DNA of 64,000 nt. Source: Coprococcus comes ATCC 27758 (GTDB lineage: Bacteria; Bacillota; Clostridia; Lachnospirales; Lachnospiraceae). The stretch is from contig NZ_CP102277.1 in the NCBI RefSeq assembly GCF_025149785.1, forward strand, positions 1,860,001 to 1,924,000, written 5' to 3'. The position numbers and the translations under genes were made by a program. The notes beneath the pieces are model-generated. The model was not told the DNA's origin and did not search any database. It saw nothing but the letters and a program-made list of their open reading frames with translations. Of this stretch, positions 34,834-44,197 are shown piece by piece (the first letter of the stretch is position 1; every line of letters starts with the position of its first letter).

Positions 34834-35622
34834 TTATTTTGTTTTATAGACAAGATCGATTGCTTCCGCAACTCCGTTTCCGATCTTTCGTGCTTTATCC
34901 GAAATCGTATAACAAAGTTTTCCCTCTATCCTTGCATCCACATCTCCGATCTTCAATCCTTTTTTGACCGGTACACCTTCCTGGAGCATCCCACGGACAA
35001 TCCCGTGGAGCCTCGCATAGACAGGTTCATCTCCGCACCTTGCAACAATCTGCCCTTTTTTCACCACATCACCAATTCTCGCGACCGGATGCATGATTCC
35101 GTCTGCGGATGCCTTTAAAAGGCGTTCCACCGTATAGCCGCCAATATTTCCCGGAATTCCGGTGTTGGGGATTGCACTTCCCTCGCGGATCACTTCGCCC
35201 AGATGCTCACCTCTTTGCGTTTCAATCACAAAATGGCAGTCTCCGGCTGCCGTAAAGCCCGGTCCGATACCGATAACAAGAGGAGCGTCACTGATCCGGG
35301 TCCCAAGATTCTTTTTTGCCATGATCCCGTCAACCAGTACATCCGGCAGATATTCTTTCCGCACTTCTGCTTTTTCATCCACCATGACAGCAATTTTCCG
35401 TGTTGCCATAATTGTTTCTGCTTCTTCAAAATTGTCGGCAAGAACTGCTTCTATTCCTTCTACCACTGCATGTTCTTCGTACACCGCTCTTGAAAATGCC
35501 ACCTCACGTCTGACGGTGAGTGGGATGGCAACATCCGTCATCAGGATCTGATGTCCTCTTTCCCACAGCTCTGCCGCAATTCCTGTGGCAAGATCCCCGG
35601 CTCCTCTTATCAGGATCTTCAT
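34834..35622 (-). CDS. yqeB: YqeB/EF2563 family selenium-dependent molybdenum hydroxylase accessory protein
   Basis: A 262-residue protein starting with a Rossmann-like nucleotide-binding segment (MKILIRGAGDLATGIAAELWERGH). It has the GIGPGFTAAGDCHFVIET core of the EF2563 family and a C-terminal lipoyl-like stretch (KKGQIVARCGDEPVYARLHG). By comparative genomics this family accompanies selenium-dependent molybdenum hydroxylases and SelD; the biochemical step is unproven. It follows the purine permease with zero gap (stop TAA directly abuts ATG). With the YqeC domain at 37091 it argues that the hydroxylase here uses a labile selenium cofactor. Confidence 0.9.
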   Translation of the reverse strand: MKILIRGAGDLATGIAAELWERGHQILMTDVAIPLTVRREVAFSRAVYEEHAVVEGIEAVLADNFEEAETIMATRKIAVMVDEKAEVRKEYLPDVLVDGIMAKKNLGTRISDAPLVIGIGPGFTAAGDCHFVIETQRGEHLGEVIREGSAIPNTGIPGNIGGYTVERLLKASADGIMHPVARIGDVVKKGQIVARCGDEPVYARLHGIVRGMLQEGVPVKKGLKIGDVDARIEGKLCYTISDKARKIGNGVAEAIDLVYKTK

Positions 35623-36954
35623 TTACTCTTCTTTCTCCTTTGGTAAAACCAGATTCAGGAACACTGCAACCAGAGTAGACAGTGCAACCGGTGATTTACC
35701 GAAAATGGTTGTTACCCATGCAGGGAGCTGCGCAAGTGCTGCATTTGCCTGTGTCACACCCATTCCAAGTGCAATGGCAAGTCCTACGATGGATGTATTT
35801 CTATAATTCATCTTTGAATTATTGATCAGTTTGATACCCGTCATGGAAATCATTGCAAATACAGAGATTGTTGCGCCTCCAAGCACACATGACGGAATAG
35901 TTAGAAGAATGTATGCGATCTTTGGCATGATTCCTGCAACCAGCATGATCATCGCTGCAATTCCAAATACTCTCTTTGCTACTACTTTCGTAGAACTTAC
36001 GATTCCGACATTCTGACTGTAGGTTGCTGTCGGGAGTCCGCTGAAAAATGCGCAGACAATATTGCTGACTCCATAACCAATGATACCACCGCTTAATTCC
36101 TCATCCGTCGGCATACGGTCCATTCCTCCGGTCGTCGTTGCTGAAAAGTCTCCGATTGCCTGAATAGAGCTGATTGCGAACAATACCGCAATCGCAACAC
36201 ATGAGGATGGCTCGAATTTAATTCCGAAATGCATCGGCTGTGGGAACTGTACCCATTTTGCCGTTAATACGGAAGAAAAATCCACCATTCCAAAGCCAAG
36301 CGCAACTACATATCCAACTATGATTCCGATCAGAACGGAAGAAAGCTTTAAAAAGCCCTTTCCAAAATGATTCAGTCCTGTTACGACTACCAGTGTGATG
36401 ATCGCAACAAGCCAGTTCTGCCATGAACCATAATCCGCACTTCCTGCTCCACCTGCCATATAATTGACTGCGGTCGGATACAGCGAAAGTCCGATTGCAA
36501 ATACAACCGTTCCCGTAACCAGCGGCGGGAAAAGATGACGGATCTGCTTGATAAATATTCCTACAATAATCGCAACAATACCGCCCACGATCTGTGCACC
36601 AAGTATTGTTCCAACATCTGCATCCTGTGCAATTGACTGCATAATCGGCACATACGCAAAGCTGATTCCCATAATAACCGGAAGCCCGGCTCCTATCTGA
36701 TAAGACTTAAATTTGATAAACGGAAAAAGCTGGATGAATGTCGAAATCGCTGACATTGCAAGAGATGCCTGAATCAGGACAACCGTATCTGATTCTGAAA
36801 GTCCGGACACACCAGCAAGAATGATCGCCGGTGCAACACAGCCAATGATCATCGCCACTACATGCTGGAATGCCAGCGGAAGTGCCTGACCAAAGGATGG
36901 TTTTCCGTTAAGGTTAAATAGTTCCTGTGAAGTATTACTATTCTTCGTACTCAC
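35623..36954 (-). CDS. NCS2-family xanthine/purine permease
   Basis: A 443-residue transporter with 12-14 hydrophobic segments, of the nucleobase:cation symporter-2 (xanthine/uracil permease) family. The signature IQAIGDFSATTTGGMDRMPTDEELSGGI lies in the middle, then LPTATYSQNVGIVSSTKVVAKRVF, the NCS2 substrate/ion-site region. The start is a GTG at 36954 with GGAGG 7 nt upstream; frames beginning earlier include the ribosome binding site. It has its own promoter with an operator-like repeat. Next to a xanthine-dehydrogenase-type enzyme, import of xanthine, hypoxanthine or urate is likely. Confidence 0.93.
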   Translation of the reverse strand: MSTKNSNTSQELFNLNGKPSFGQALPLAFQHVVAMIIGCVAPAIILAGVSGLSESDTVVLIQASLAMSAISTFIQLFPFIKFKSYQIGAGLPVIMGISFAYVPIMQSIAQDADVGTILGAQIVGGIVAIIVGIFIKQIRHLFPPLVTGTVVFAIGLSLYPTAVNYMAGGAGSADYGSWQNWLVAIITLVVVTGLNHFGKGFLKLSSVLIGIIVGYVVALGFGMVDFSSVLTAKWVQFPQPMHFGIKFEPSSCVAIAVLFAISSIQAIGDFSATTTGGMDRMPTDEELSGGIIGYGVSNIVCAFFSGLPTATYSQNVGIVSSTKVVAKRVFGIAAMIMLVAGIMPKIAYILLTIPSCVLGGATISVFAMISMTGIKLINNSKMNYRNTSIVGLAIALGMGVTQANAALAQLPAWVTTIFGKSPVALSTLVAVFLNLVLPKEKEE

Positions 36955-36980
36955 TTTTTTGCCTCCTTCTCTACCCACTT

Positions 36981-37039
36981 ACAACTTTCGTTGTCAAAGC
37001 TATCGTATCTATGATAGCACGAATAGTTTTCAATGACAA
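36981..37039 (-). promoter_or_regulatory. Promoter, operator repeat and leader hairpin of the permease operon
   Basis: On the minus strand TTGTCA (37039-37034), a 17-bp spacer and TATCAT (37016-37011) form the promoter. A perfect repeat GCTATC-N8-GATAGC (36999-37018) covers the -10, a likely repressor site. In the short leader ACAAC and GTTGT (36994-36981, minus) close a GAAA tetraloop just before the ribosome binding site. No purine riboswitch is present. Confidence 0.7.
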
Positions 37040-37090
37040 TTCGGCAATGTTCCGTTTTTCAACACACAATTGCTTTATTTTTCCAAAATA

Positions 37091-38515
37091 TTAACGAAAC
37101 GATGTAATCCGTACTTTTTCACCAGAATCCCGTTCTACTCTTAAGGCGATTCTCTCTGCCATTTTCAGACGTTTTTCGTCATCTGCTTTGTTTAGCACAA
37201 TATAGAAATCCATTTCCGGCAGGACATTCTTTTTCCCGCCTTTTGTCGAAACAGCCAGCCCTGCCAGATCCTCCTCCGTCAGGACCTCTTCCACTGCTTT
37301 TCCAAGTACCTGTGCCACAAGCTCAGGCCGGAAACAGCAGTCTTTTATCCTTTGTCCGATGGCATCGAGTCCATATACAGAAAGGACTATCTGGATCTGC
37401 TTTGGAATAACCGGTTCTTTCTCCCCCGGCACTTTCGCCGGAAGCATCCGTGCACCATCCGCTTCCACAAGAACCGGCGCAGGAAGCTCCCAGATCTTTT
37501 CCATTACCGGTACAGAAAGGCTTTTGATCCTGCCTCCTCCTGCATCCAGACCGGCGATCACCATGCCTTCTCTTTTATGTACTTCCAGAATTTTTTCGAT
37601 AGAATCCTCCATTACAAAATAAGGGGCAGTCTCTTTTTTCATATGGGTTGTAGTCACCAGAACCGGGAGGGCACCCTTCTCTTGGTATTCAGCGAGCAGC
37701 TGTTTCAAAAGAGAAGTCTTACCTCCCGCACCCACGGCAGCAATTCTCGGTACCATCTGCTCCGTAAGTCCAAGTGCCATAAGCAGAGACTCTTTCCTTT
37801 GAAGCTTTCCATTTTCGATGACATATACATGGAAAGTTTTCTCTGTGCCTCCTTCTGTTATCCGCATTTTTTCTATTTCCGGCATATAATCAATATCTTC
37901 CAGCTCTTTTTCCAGGCTCACCTCGTAAAATACTGCTTTTTCCCGGTATCTGCGGAACACCTTTCTTCCTCCGGCATCTCCTTCCAGTTCCAGAAGTTCT
38001 TTCCCGTACTTTGCCGGAAACCAGACCGGATTGCCTTCCTGTCCATTCCAGGTCACACATCCCGGTACAACTTTTGCCTCCCGCTCCATCTTTTCCAGGA
38101 ATCCTTCCATGCTTTCTTCTGTAAAATAAGGCTGATCCGCCACAAAAAATGCATAGGCATCAGCATCTCCTGCCGCACGGATCCCTGCTTTTACCGAATA
38201 GGCTGCTCCTTTATAGCTGTCTTTTGAAATCACTGTTTTTACCGGGAAACGTTCACCTTGCTGCTCGTTTTCCTGAAGTGCTTTTACCTGATGCTCAATC
38301 TCCGGATACTGTGTTACCACAATCATTTCCCATTCCGGATGCCTTTGACAGACTTTTACCAGACGGTCGAATAAATAGCGGAACATCGGCTTTTCACCCA
38401 ACAGATAAAGTAGTTTGTTCTCTGCTTCTGATTGTGGCGGTTCTGTATTTTGCATCCTTTGGCTGTTAAAACGGCGGCTGTTTCCAGCCGCCAGATAAAT
38501 CAGTTTAATTTTCAT
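37091..38515 (-). CDS. Fusion of MocA-like molybdenum cofactor nucleotidyltransferase and YqeC
   Basis: A 474-residue two-domain protein. Residues 1-220 are a MobA/MocA-type NTP transferase (IYLAAGNSRRF loop at 5-15, FVADQP near 140), which attaches CMP or GMP to molybdopterin. Residues about 245-474 are a YqeC domain with its own P-loop-like VGAGGKTSLL. YqeC is associated with selenium-dependent hydroxylases. In many genomes these are separate genes; the fusion links cofactor nucleotide addition to selenium maturation. The start at 38515 overlaps the xdhA stop by 11 nt; the longer frame would lie inside xdhA. Confidence 0.9.
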   Translation of the reverse strand: MKIKLIYLAAGNSRRFNSQRMQNTEPPQSEAENKLLYLLGEKPMFRYLFDRLVKVCQRHPEWEMIVVTQYPEIEHQVKALQENEQQGERFPVKTVISKDSYKGAAYSVKAGIRAAGDADAYAFFVADQPYFTEESMEGFLEKMEREAKVVPGCVTWNGQEGNPVWFPAKYGKELLELEGDAGGRKVFRRYREKAVFYEVSLEKELEDIDYMPEIEKMRITEGGTEKTFHVYVIENGKLQRKESLLMALGLTEQMVPRIAAVGAGGKTSLLKQLLAEYQEKGALPVLVTTTHMKKETAPYFVMEDSIEKILEVHKREGMVIAGLDAGGGRIKSLSVPVMEKIWELPAPVLVEADGARMLPAKVPGEKEPVIPKQIQIVLSVYGLDAIGQRIKDCCFRPELVAQVLGKAVEEVLTEEDLAGLAVSTKGGKKNVLPEMDFYIVLNKADDEKRLKMAERIALRVERDSGEKVRITSFR

Positions 38516-40787
38516 TTTCCATAATTCCCATTGCAATCTGTTCACTTGTAATCGGAAGTTCACGGAACCACAGACCTGTTGCATTTGCGATTGCATGCGT
38601 CAATGCCGGAGCCGGTGTATTGATGACGATTTCGCCAATCGATTTTGCACCAAATGGTCCGGTCGGCTCATAGCTGCTCTCAAATTCCACATGCAGATTT
38701 CCCATATCCATTCGGGTCGGAATCTTGTACTGCATAAATGAATTGTTCAGAAGCTGTCCTTTTTCCGTGTACTGAATATTCTCATAAAGAGTCATGCCGA
38801 TTCCTTGCACGATTCCGCCTTCCGCCTGTACCCTCGCAAGATTCGGGTTAATAACAGTTCCGCAGTCAACCACTGCATAGTAATCCAGGATCTCGACATG
38901 TCCTGTCTCCGGATCCAATTCGATTTCAACAGCGCCTGCCATATAAGGCGGCGGAGATACCGGCGAACTGTGGCTTTCTGTTACCTGAAGCGCAATATCA
39001 CTTCCGCACATTGCCCCTGCTCCGATTGCCGCAAGTGTCACCTCTTCTCCGGTCTTATCGCTTCTTGCAATGTGTCCATCGAAATCAACCTCATCCACTT
39101 CACATTTCAGCATCTTCGCTGCCTGTCTGACGATCCGCTTTTTCAGTTCCTCACCGGCTCTTGTCACCGCCATACCGGTCACATAAGTCGTACTTGATGC
39201 ATAAGAGCCTGAATCATACGGTGAAGTATCGGTATCTGCTCCGGATACTGCAATATCATCCAGATCACAGTCCAGACATTCTGCTGCCATCTGTGCAAGA
39301 ATCGTATCACACCCGGTTCCCATGTCCGCTGCCGCGATTGACATATTGTAGACACCATCCTCGCCCAGTTTGATCGTCGCAGATCCGACATCTACATTGG
39401 AAATGCAGGATCCCTGCATGGCAAGTGCTACTCCGACGCTGCGGATTTTGCCATCCGGCATAACTTTTCTTGGATACTTTTCATCCCATCCGGACATTTC
39501 TTTTACTCTCGCAAGGCATTTATCAAGTGCACAGCTATTCGCTGTCTCCCCATAATATGCCGGCATGAACTGTCCTTCTTTGACCATATTCTTCATACGG
39601 ATCTCCATCGGATCCATGCCAAGTTTTTCTGCCAGTTCGTTAACAGATGTCTCAACCGCAAAGATTCCCTGCGTCGCTCCATATCCACGATAAGCTCCTG
39701 CTGCCATCCGGTTGGTATAGACCACATCGTAACGGAACCGGTATGCATCTAATGAACCATAAAGCGGAATCGCCTTATGTCCGGAAAGTCCGACCGTTGT
39801 CGGTCCATGTTCCCCGTATGCTCCTGTGTTAGAAAGTGTATACAGATCAATTGCCCGGATATTTCCCTCTTTATCTGCTCCCATGCGAACCGTCACCGCC
39901 ATATCATGACGCGGTGAGGATGCAATCTGGGATTCCTCTCTTGTAAATACAATTTTCGATGGCTTTCCGGTTTTCCAGGTTACAAACGCCGGATAAACCT
40001 CACTTACCGCCGTCTGTTTTGCCCCAAATCCACCACCGATCCTTGGCTTAAATGCACGGATTTTAGATTTTGGTATGCCAAGCGCATTGGAAACAATACG
40101 GCGCACATGGTAAACGATCTGCGTAGAACTCATCACATTCAGTCTTCCATACATATCCATAAAGCAGACCGTCTGAAATGGTTCCATCATTGCCTGCTGT
40201 GCCGCTTTGACATGATATGTATGTTCTACAACAACATCGCATTCTGCAAGAACTTTCTCTACATCCCCATGTCCATCTTCTGCCTGTGCACAAAGATTCC
40301 GCTTGTTATCTGCTCCTACCGGGCACAATGCCTTCCAGCTGTCCTCCGGATGCACCAGAATTGGACCATCCAGCGCTTCCTCAGGATCTAATACTGCCGG
40401 AAGGACCTCGTATTTGACCTTGATCATCTTCATTGCACGTTCTACGCAGGCTTCATTTTCTCCGGCAATGATCGCTACCGGATCTCCTACAAAGCGAACA
40501 TGCTGGTCCAGGATCAACCGGTCATACGGACTAGGCTCCGGCCAGGTCTGTCCTGCAATTGTAAAACGCTGCTGCGGTACATCCTTCCAGGTATAGATTG
40601 CTTCAATTCCCGGCACACGCATTGCCACATCTGTCTTGATCTCCTGGATCATCGCATTGGCATGCGGACTTCTTAGAAGCTTAACGATCAGACAATCCTT
40701 TGGTGCCAGATCATTTGTATATACCGGCTTTCCAGTCACCAGTGCTTTCGCATCTTTTTTTACAAATGGTACTCCTACTGCTTTCAT
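38505..40787 (-). CDS. xdhA: Xanthine-dehydrogenase-type molybdenum-binding subunit
   Basis: A 760-residue large subunit of the xanthine oxidase family. The N-terminal a/b hammerhead domain is followed by the molybdopterin-binding domain, with IGGGFGAKQ, AYRGYGATQ (Arg position of purine hydroxylases) and the catalytic Glu719 in GPFGAKSIGE. It hydroxylates an aza-heterocycle with water as oxygen donor; xanthine or hypoxanthine is likely but not proven by sequence. The gene overlaps the Fe-S subunit by 4 nt and the MocA-YqeC fusion by 11 nt. YqeB/YqeC nearby point to the selenium-dependent class. Confidence 0.93.
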   Translation of the reverse strand: MKAVGVPFVKKDAKALVTGKPVYTNDLAPKDCLIVKLLRSPHANAMIQEIKTDVAMRVPGIEAIYTWKDVPQQRFTIAGQTWPEPSPYDRLILDQHVRFVGDPVAIIAGENEACVERAMKMIKVKYEVLPAVLDPEEALDGPILVHPEDSWKALCPVGADNKRNLCAQAEDGHGDVEKVLAECDVVVEHTYHVKAAQQAMMEPFQTVCFMDMYGRLNVMSSTQIVYHVRRIVSNALGIPKSKIRAFKPRIGGGFGAKQTAVSEVYPAFVTWKTGKPSKIVFTREESQIASSPRHDMAVTVRMGADKEGNIRAIDLYTLSNTGAYGEHGPTTVGLSGHKAIPLYGSLDAYRFRYDVVYTNRMAAGAYRGYGATQGIFAVETSVNELAEKLGMDPMEIRMKNMVKEGQFMPAYYGETANSCALDKCLARVKEMSGWDEKYPRKVMPDGKIRSVGVALAMQGSCISNVDVGSATIKLGEDGVYNMSIAAADMGTGCDTILAQMAAECLDCDLDDIAVSGADTDTSPYDSGSYASSTTYVTGMAVTRAGEELKKRIVRQAAKMLKCEVDEVDFDGHIARSDKTGEEVTLAAIGAGAMCGSDIALQVTESHSSPVSPPPYMAGAVEIELDPETGHVEILDYYAVVDCGTVINPNLARVQAEGGIVQGIGMTLYENIQYTEKGQLLNNSFMQYKIPTRMDMGNLHVEFESSYEPTGPFGAKSIGEIVINTPAPALTHAIANATGLWFRELPITSEQIAMGIMENEN

Positions 40788-41251
40788 CTGGCTCCTCCTT
40801 TTCTTTTGTACTCCAGAAAATCATGGATTCCTCTGAGCTGTCCCTCGTAGCCTGAACAGCGGCAGAGATTCCCCGCAAGGTATTCCCGGATCTCGTCATC
40901 ACTTGGATCCGGATTCTCGCGGAAAAGTGCGATTGCATTCATGATCATACCCGGATTACAGAATCCGCACTGCTCCGCCCCCTGTCCTGCGATAAAAGAG
41001 CCAAATTCTTCTGCTTCCTCCTGCAGTCCTTCCAGCGTATCTACCTTGTGCCCGTCTGCTCTTGCAGCAAGCACGGAACAGGAAAGTACCGGCTTCTCAT
41101 CTAAAAATACGGTACAAAGTCCACAGTTGGAAGTCTCACAGCCGCGCTTTACGCTGTAACATCCATGATTTCTCACGAAATCGATCAGAAGCAGATCAGC
41201 TGCGATCTCTTCTGTAATCTTTTTTCCATTCAGTGTCAGACTAATCTGCAT
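40784..41251 (-). CDS. xdhC: Xanthine-dehydrogenase-type [2Fe-2S] subunit
   Basis: A 155-residue iron-sulfur subunit. The N-terminal plant-type ferredoxin domain has Cys38, Cys43, Cys46 and Cys58; the C-terminal helical domain has CGFC (Cys95, Cys98) and CRC (Cys130, Cys132), giving two [2Fe-2S] clusters. It carries electrons from the molybdenum site to the FAD subunit. The ATG at 41251 is chosen for its GGAGG 8 nt upstream over a GTG at 41260. It overlaps xdhB by 11 nt and xdhA by 4 nt. Confidence 0.95.
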   Translation of the reverse strand: MQISLTLNGKKITEEIAADLLLIDFVRNHGCYSVKRGCETSNCGLCTVFLDEKPVLSCSVLAARADGHKVDTLEGLQEEAEEFGSFIAGQGAEQCGFCNPGMIMNAIALFRENPDPSDDEIREYLAGNLCRCSGYEGQLRGIHDFLEYKRKGGAR

Positions 41252-42038
41252 TCTTTTCACCTCCGTTTGTGATTCTCTCTAACGCTCTGCGGATCAGAAC
41301 CTCTGCAAGATGGGTACGATACGCTGCACTTCCACGCATATTGCTTCCCATCGGCACCTGGACTGCAAGCTCTTTTGCAAATTTTTTCAGATCTGTGCAC
41401 GCATCCAGCTGTTCTGCCGGAACGTGAATACAGACTGCTTTCATCGGTCTTGCCCCAACTGCCACCTTTAGTTCATCTCCATAACGGTCAGCAGCAACCG
41501 CCAGTACCGGAAAATCCGTCTTGGTATTACGGTGTGACTGATAGCTTCCCTTTCCCGGTGTTTTCTTTACGATCACACGGACAAGGATATCATTATCTCT
41601 CTCCATCTTTGCAAACTCTTCCAGAGAAATGATCCCACCTTTATAAAGTTCTACTTCTGTATCCAGTGCAAGGAAACAGGTCAGTACATCCGAAAATCCA
41701 AACCGTCCGAAAATACTTCCGCCGATCGTCGCAAGATTCCGGAACTGTACACCGACAATACTTCTCACACTTTCTCTGATCATGTTGCAGCTCAATTCAT
41801 TTAATCCTTCGTGTAACTCCAGATCACGAAGGGATACCATACATCCAATCTTCCATGCATCCTCCGTCTCTTCAATCTGATCCAGTCCGAGTCCGGACAG
41901 ATCGATCGCAGTCTGGATCTGCGCAGTACTCATTTTCAGCCAGAGCATTCCACCGACGATCCGGTTCGTCTTTTTCTGGTTCAGTTCATACGCCTGCTCC
42001 AGACTCTCTGCTTTCACATATTGTTTTATCTTCAGCAT
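41241..42038 (-). CDS. xdhB: Xanthine-dehydrogenase-type FAD-binding subunit
   Basis: A 265-residue FAD subunit of the CoxM/XdhB type: the FAD-binding fold has the ATIGGSIFGRFGFSD segment (about 103-118) for pyrophosphate binding, and a C-terminal CO-dehydrogenase flavoprotein domain ending in RGSAAYRTHLAEVLIRRAL. It accepts electrons from the Fe-S subunit and passes them to NAD+ or a ferredoxin-like acceptor. It is the first hydroxylase gene, only 14 nt after the ruvB stop, with GGAAAGAG as ribosome binding site, so any private promoter must lie inside ruvB. Confidence 0.93.
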   Translation of the reverse strand: MLKIKQYVKAESLEQAYELNQKKTNRIVGGMLWLKMSTAQIQTAIDLSGLGLDQIEETEDAWKIGCMVSLRDLELHEGLNELSCNMIRESVRSIVGVQFRNLATIGGSIFGRFGFSDVLTCFLALDTEVELYKGGIISLEEFAKMERDNDILVRVIVKKTPGKGSYQSHRNTKTDFPVLAVAADRYGDELKVAVGARPMKAVCIHVPAEQLDACTDLKKFAKELAVQVPMGSNMRGSAAYRTHLAEVLIRRALERITNGGEKNAD

Positions 42039-42052
42039 CGTCTCTTTCCTTT

Positions 42053-43054
42053 CTATTCTTTGTTCTTGTCAAATCCAAGATGGGTATACGCAAGATCTGT
42101 GACCACCCTTCCTCTTGGTGTTCTCTGTAAAAAGCCATTCTTCAGAAGATATGGCTCATAGACATCTTCTACGGTTCCGGCATCTTCCCCGATCGCTGCC
42201 GCAAGGGTATCCAGTCCTACCGGACCTCCCTGAAATTTTTCAATCATGGTCGTCAAAAGATTACGGTCTACATGATCAAGTCCAAGCCGGTCCACATCCA
42301 GAAGATCCAGTGCCTGCCTTGCCACCTCTTCGGTGATCACCCCCTCGTATTTGACCTGGGCAAAATCCCGGACTCTTTTCAAAAGCCGGTTGGCAAGCCT
42401 TGGCGTTCCTCTGGAACGTCTTGCCATCTCAAGGGCTCCCTTTTCATCGATCTCCACATCCAGCACGCCTGCTGAACGGATGATGATGGTCTGCAGTTCT
42501 TTTTCCGTATAAAATTCCAGACGGTTCACAACCCCGAAACGATCCCGGAGCGGAGCTGTCAGCATTCCGGCACGGGTGGTTGCCCCTACCAGTGTAAAAT
42601 GCGGCAGATCCAGACGGATCGACCTTGCCGAAGCCCCTTTTCCGATCATAATATCGATTGCAAAATCTTCCATCGCCGGATAAAGTACTTCCTCCACCTG
42701 CCGGTTCAGCCGGTGGATCTCATCTACAAATAGCACATCTCCTTCCTGGAGATTATTAAGGATTGCCGCCATTTCCCCAGGTTTCTCGATCGCAGGACCT
42801 GACGTGATCTTGATATTTACGCCCATTTCATTCGCAATGATCCCGGCGAGGGTTGTCTTTCCAAGTCCCGGCGGGCCGTAAAACAGCACATGATCCAGTG
42901 CCTCTCCCCTGCTTTTTGCCGCTTCTATATAAATCTTAAGAGTCTCTTTTGCCTTCGCCTGTCCAATATAATCTTCCAGAAGCTGAGGTCTTAAATGGCT
43001 CTCAATTTTTACATCCTCTTCCAGATTCTCTGTGGTAATAATTCTTCTTCCCAT
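42053..43054 (-). CDS. ruvB: Holliday junction branch-migration helicase RuvB
   Basis: A 333-residue AAA+ ATPase. Walker [20 protein letters not shown] is near residue 60, Walker B VDEIHRLN near 110, and the C-terminal winged helix ends [19 protein letters not shown]. With RuvA it drives branch migration of Holliday junctions during recombination repair. It follows ruvA by 10 nt. No ruvC is adjacent, as is common in clostridia. Confidence 0.98.
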   Translation of the reverse strand: MGRRIITTENLEEDVKIESHLRPQLLEDYIGQAKAKETLKIYIEAAKSRGEALDHVLFYGPPGLGKTTLAGIIANEMGVNIKITSGPAIEKPGEMAAILNNLQEGDVLFVDEIHRLNRQVEEVLYPAMEDFAIDIMIGKGASARSIRLDLPHFTLVGATTRAGMLTAPLRDRFGVVNRLEFYTEKELQTIIIRSAGVLDVEIDEKGALEMARRSRGTPRLANRLLKRVRDFAQVKYEGVITEEVARQALDLLDVDRLGLDHVDRNLLTTMIEKFQGGPVGLDTLAAAIGEDAGTVEDVYEPYLLKNGFLQRTPRGRVVTDLAYTHLGFDKNKE

Positions 43055-43064
43055 CCTAATCCTC

Positions 43065-43676
43065 TTATATCAAATATTTGAGTGCACCCTTCAGCAGATC
43101 TTCCACCGTCGTGCTCTCATCCATTTCCACTTTTCGTACTGCCTGCAGTGCCTCAGTACTTCCATAGCCAAGCGCCGTAAGTGCCTGTACCGCATCTGCC
43201 TGAAGTCCTTGTGCATTTACCGTATCTTCATCAGCTCCATTTGCCGCTTCCACCTGGTGATCCAGTACGTCCTCAATCTTCAGCTTATCCTTCAGTTCCA
43301 CGATCAGCTTCTCCGCCGTCTTCTTGCCAATTCCCGGTGCTGTTGAAATTGCCTTGATGTCCTTCGACATCACGGCAAATCGAAGTTCGTCCGGTGTAAG
43401 CTGCGCCAGAATCCCAAGACCTCCTTTCGGTCCGATCCCACTGACACCGATCAGAAGTTTGAACACAGAAAGCGCATCACGGTTTAAAAATCCATACAGC
43501 TGCATGGCATCTTCTTTGACATTCAGATAGGTGTGGATCTTCACTTTACTCCCAACCGGCGGAAGCTGTCCCATCGCCTGTCCGGACATAAAAATCCCGT
43601 AGCCTACGCCGCCTACATCTACGATCACTTTATCTTCTTCGAGAGCTACAAGCTCCCCTCTTATATATGAAATCAT
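43065..43676 (-). CDS. ruvA: Holliday junction DNA helicase subunit RuvA
   Basis: A 203-residue RuvA. The OB-fold N-terminus ([10 protein letters not shown]...[10 protein letters not shown]) is followed by helix-hairpin-helix motifs ([30 protein letters not shown]) and a C-terminal UBA-like RuvB-contact domain ([15 protein letters not shown]). The tetramer binds the four-way junction and recruits RuvB. It lies 14 nt after the Gx transporter gene on the same strand. Confidence 0.97.
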   Translation of the reverse strand: MISYIRGELVALEEDKVIVDVGGVGYGIFMSGQAMGQLPPVGSKVKIHTYLNVKEDAMQLYGFLNRDALSVFKLLIGVSGIGPKGGLGILAQLTPDELRFAVMSKDIKAISTAPGIGKKTAEKLIVELKDKLKIEDVLDHQVEAANGADEDTVNAQGLQADAVQALTALGYGSTEALQAVRKVEMDESTTVEDLLKGALKYLI

Positions 43677-43690
43677 CTCTTCCTCCCATG

Positions 43691-44194
43691 CTATGACAAT
43701 ACGATGCTGCCAAGTCTTTTGAGCATTTCATTTGCCACAACTCCGATAATAAATCCGGTGATCACTCCTGCGATCAGAAGCACCGGCACATAATAGGCGA
43801 CGCTGAATGTCTCCACGACCAGCATCGCTACGATCAGCTGACCGACATTATGAAAGACACCACCTGCCATGCTGACTCCAAAAACACTGAATGATCCCCG
43901 CTTTTTCAAAATCACCATCACTGCAAGGCTTAAAAGTCCGCCTGCCAGACTGTATAAAATACTAAACAGACTGGCAAAAATAAATCCGGACAGCACGATA
44001 CGCGTCACCGAAAGCAACATGGCATCCTTTCCACCCATCTTGTACAGTGCCACCACAACGATCAGATTCGCCAGTCCAAGCTTAACCCCCGGAATCCCGA
44101 TCTGAAACGGGATCAGAGTCTCTACATAACTAAATATCAGCGCAAGGGCAGTAAATACACCAAACCACGCTATTCTGACTGTATTTTTCTTCAT
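43691..44194 (-). CDS. Gx transporter family membrane protein (EetB-like)
   Basis: A 167-residue protein with five or six transmembrane helices, of the family annotated as Gx transporter or heptaprenyl diphosphate synthase component I (FGVFTALALIFSYVETLIPF; GVKLGLANLIVVVAL). It lies 3 nt after a NusG_II-domain gene, and an ApbE gene is divergent nearby. From memory, this trio resembles the EetA/EetB/FmnB genes of flavin-based extracellular electron transfer in Listeria. That assignment is inference; the family itself has no firmly shown transport activity. Confidence 0.85.
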   Translation of the reverse strand: MKKNTVRIAWFGVFTALALIFSYVETLIPFQIGIPGVKLGLANLIVVVALYKMGGKDAMLLSVTRIVLSGFIFASLFSILYSLAGGLLSLAVMVILKKRGSFSVFGVSMAGGVFHNVGQLIVAMLVVETFSVAYYVPVLLIAGVITGFIIGVVANEMLKRLGSIVLS

Positions 44195-44197
44195 ATC

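Noticed and set aside
36955-37090. Purine riboswitch upstream of the permease
   Set aside because: The promoter lies at 37011-37039, leaving a leader of only about 50 nt. That is too short for the roughly 65-nt purine aptamer plus expression platform, and the conserved three-way junction sequences are not visible.
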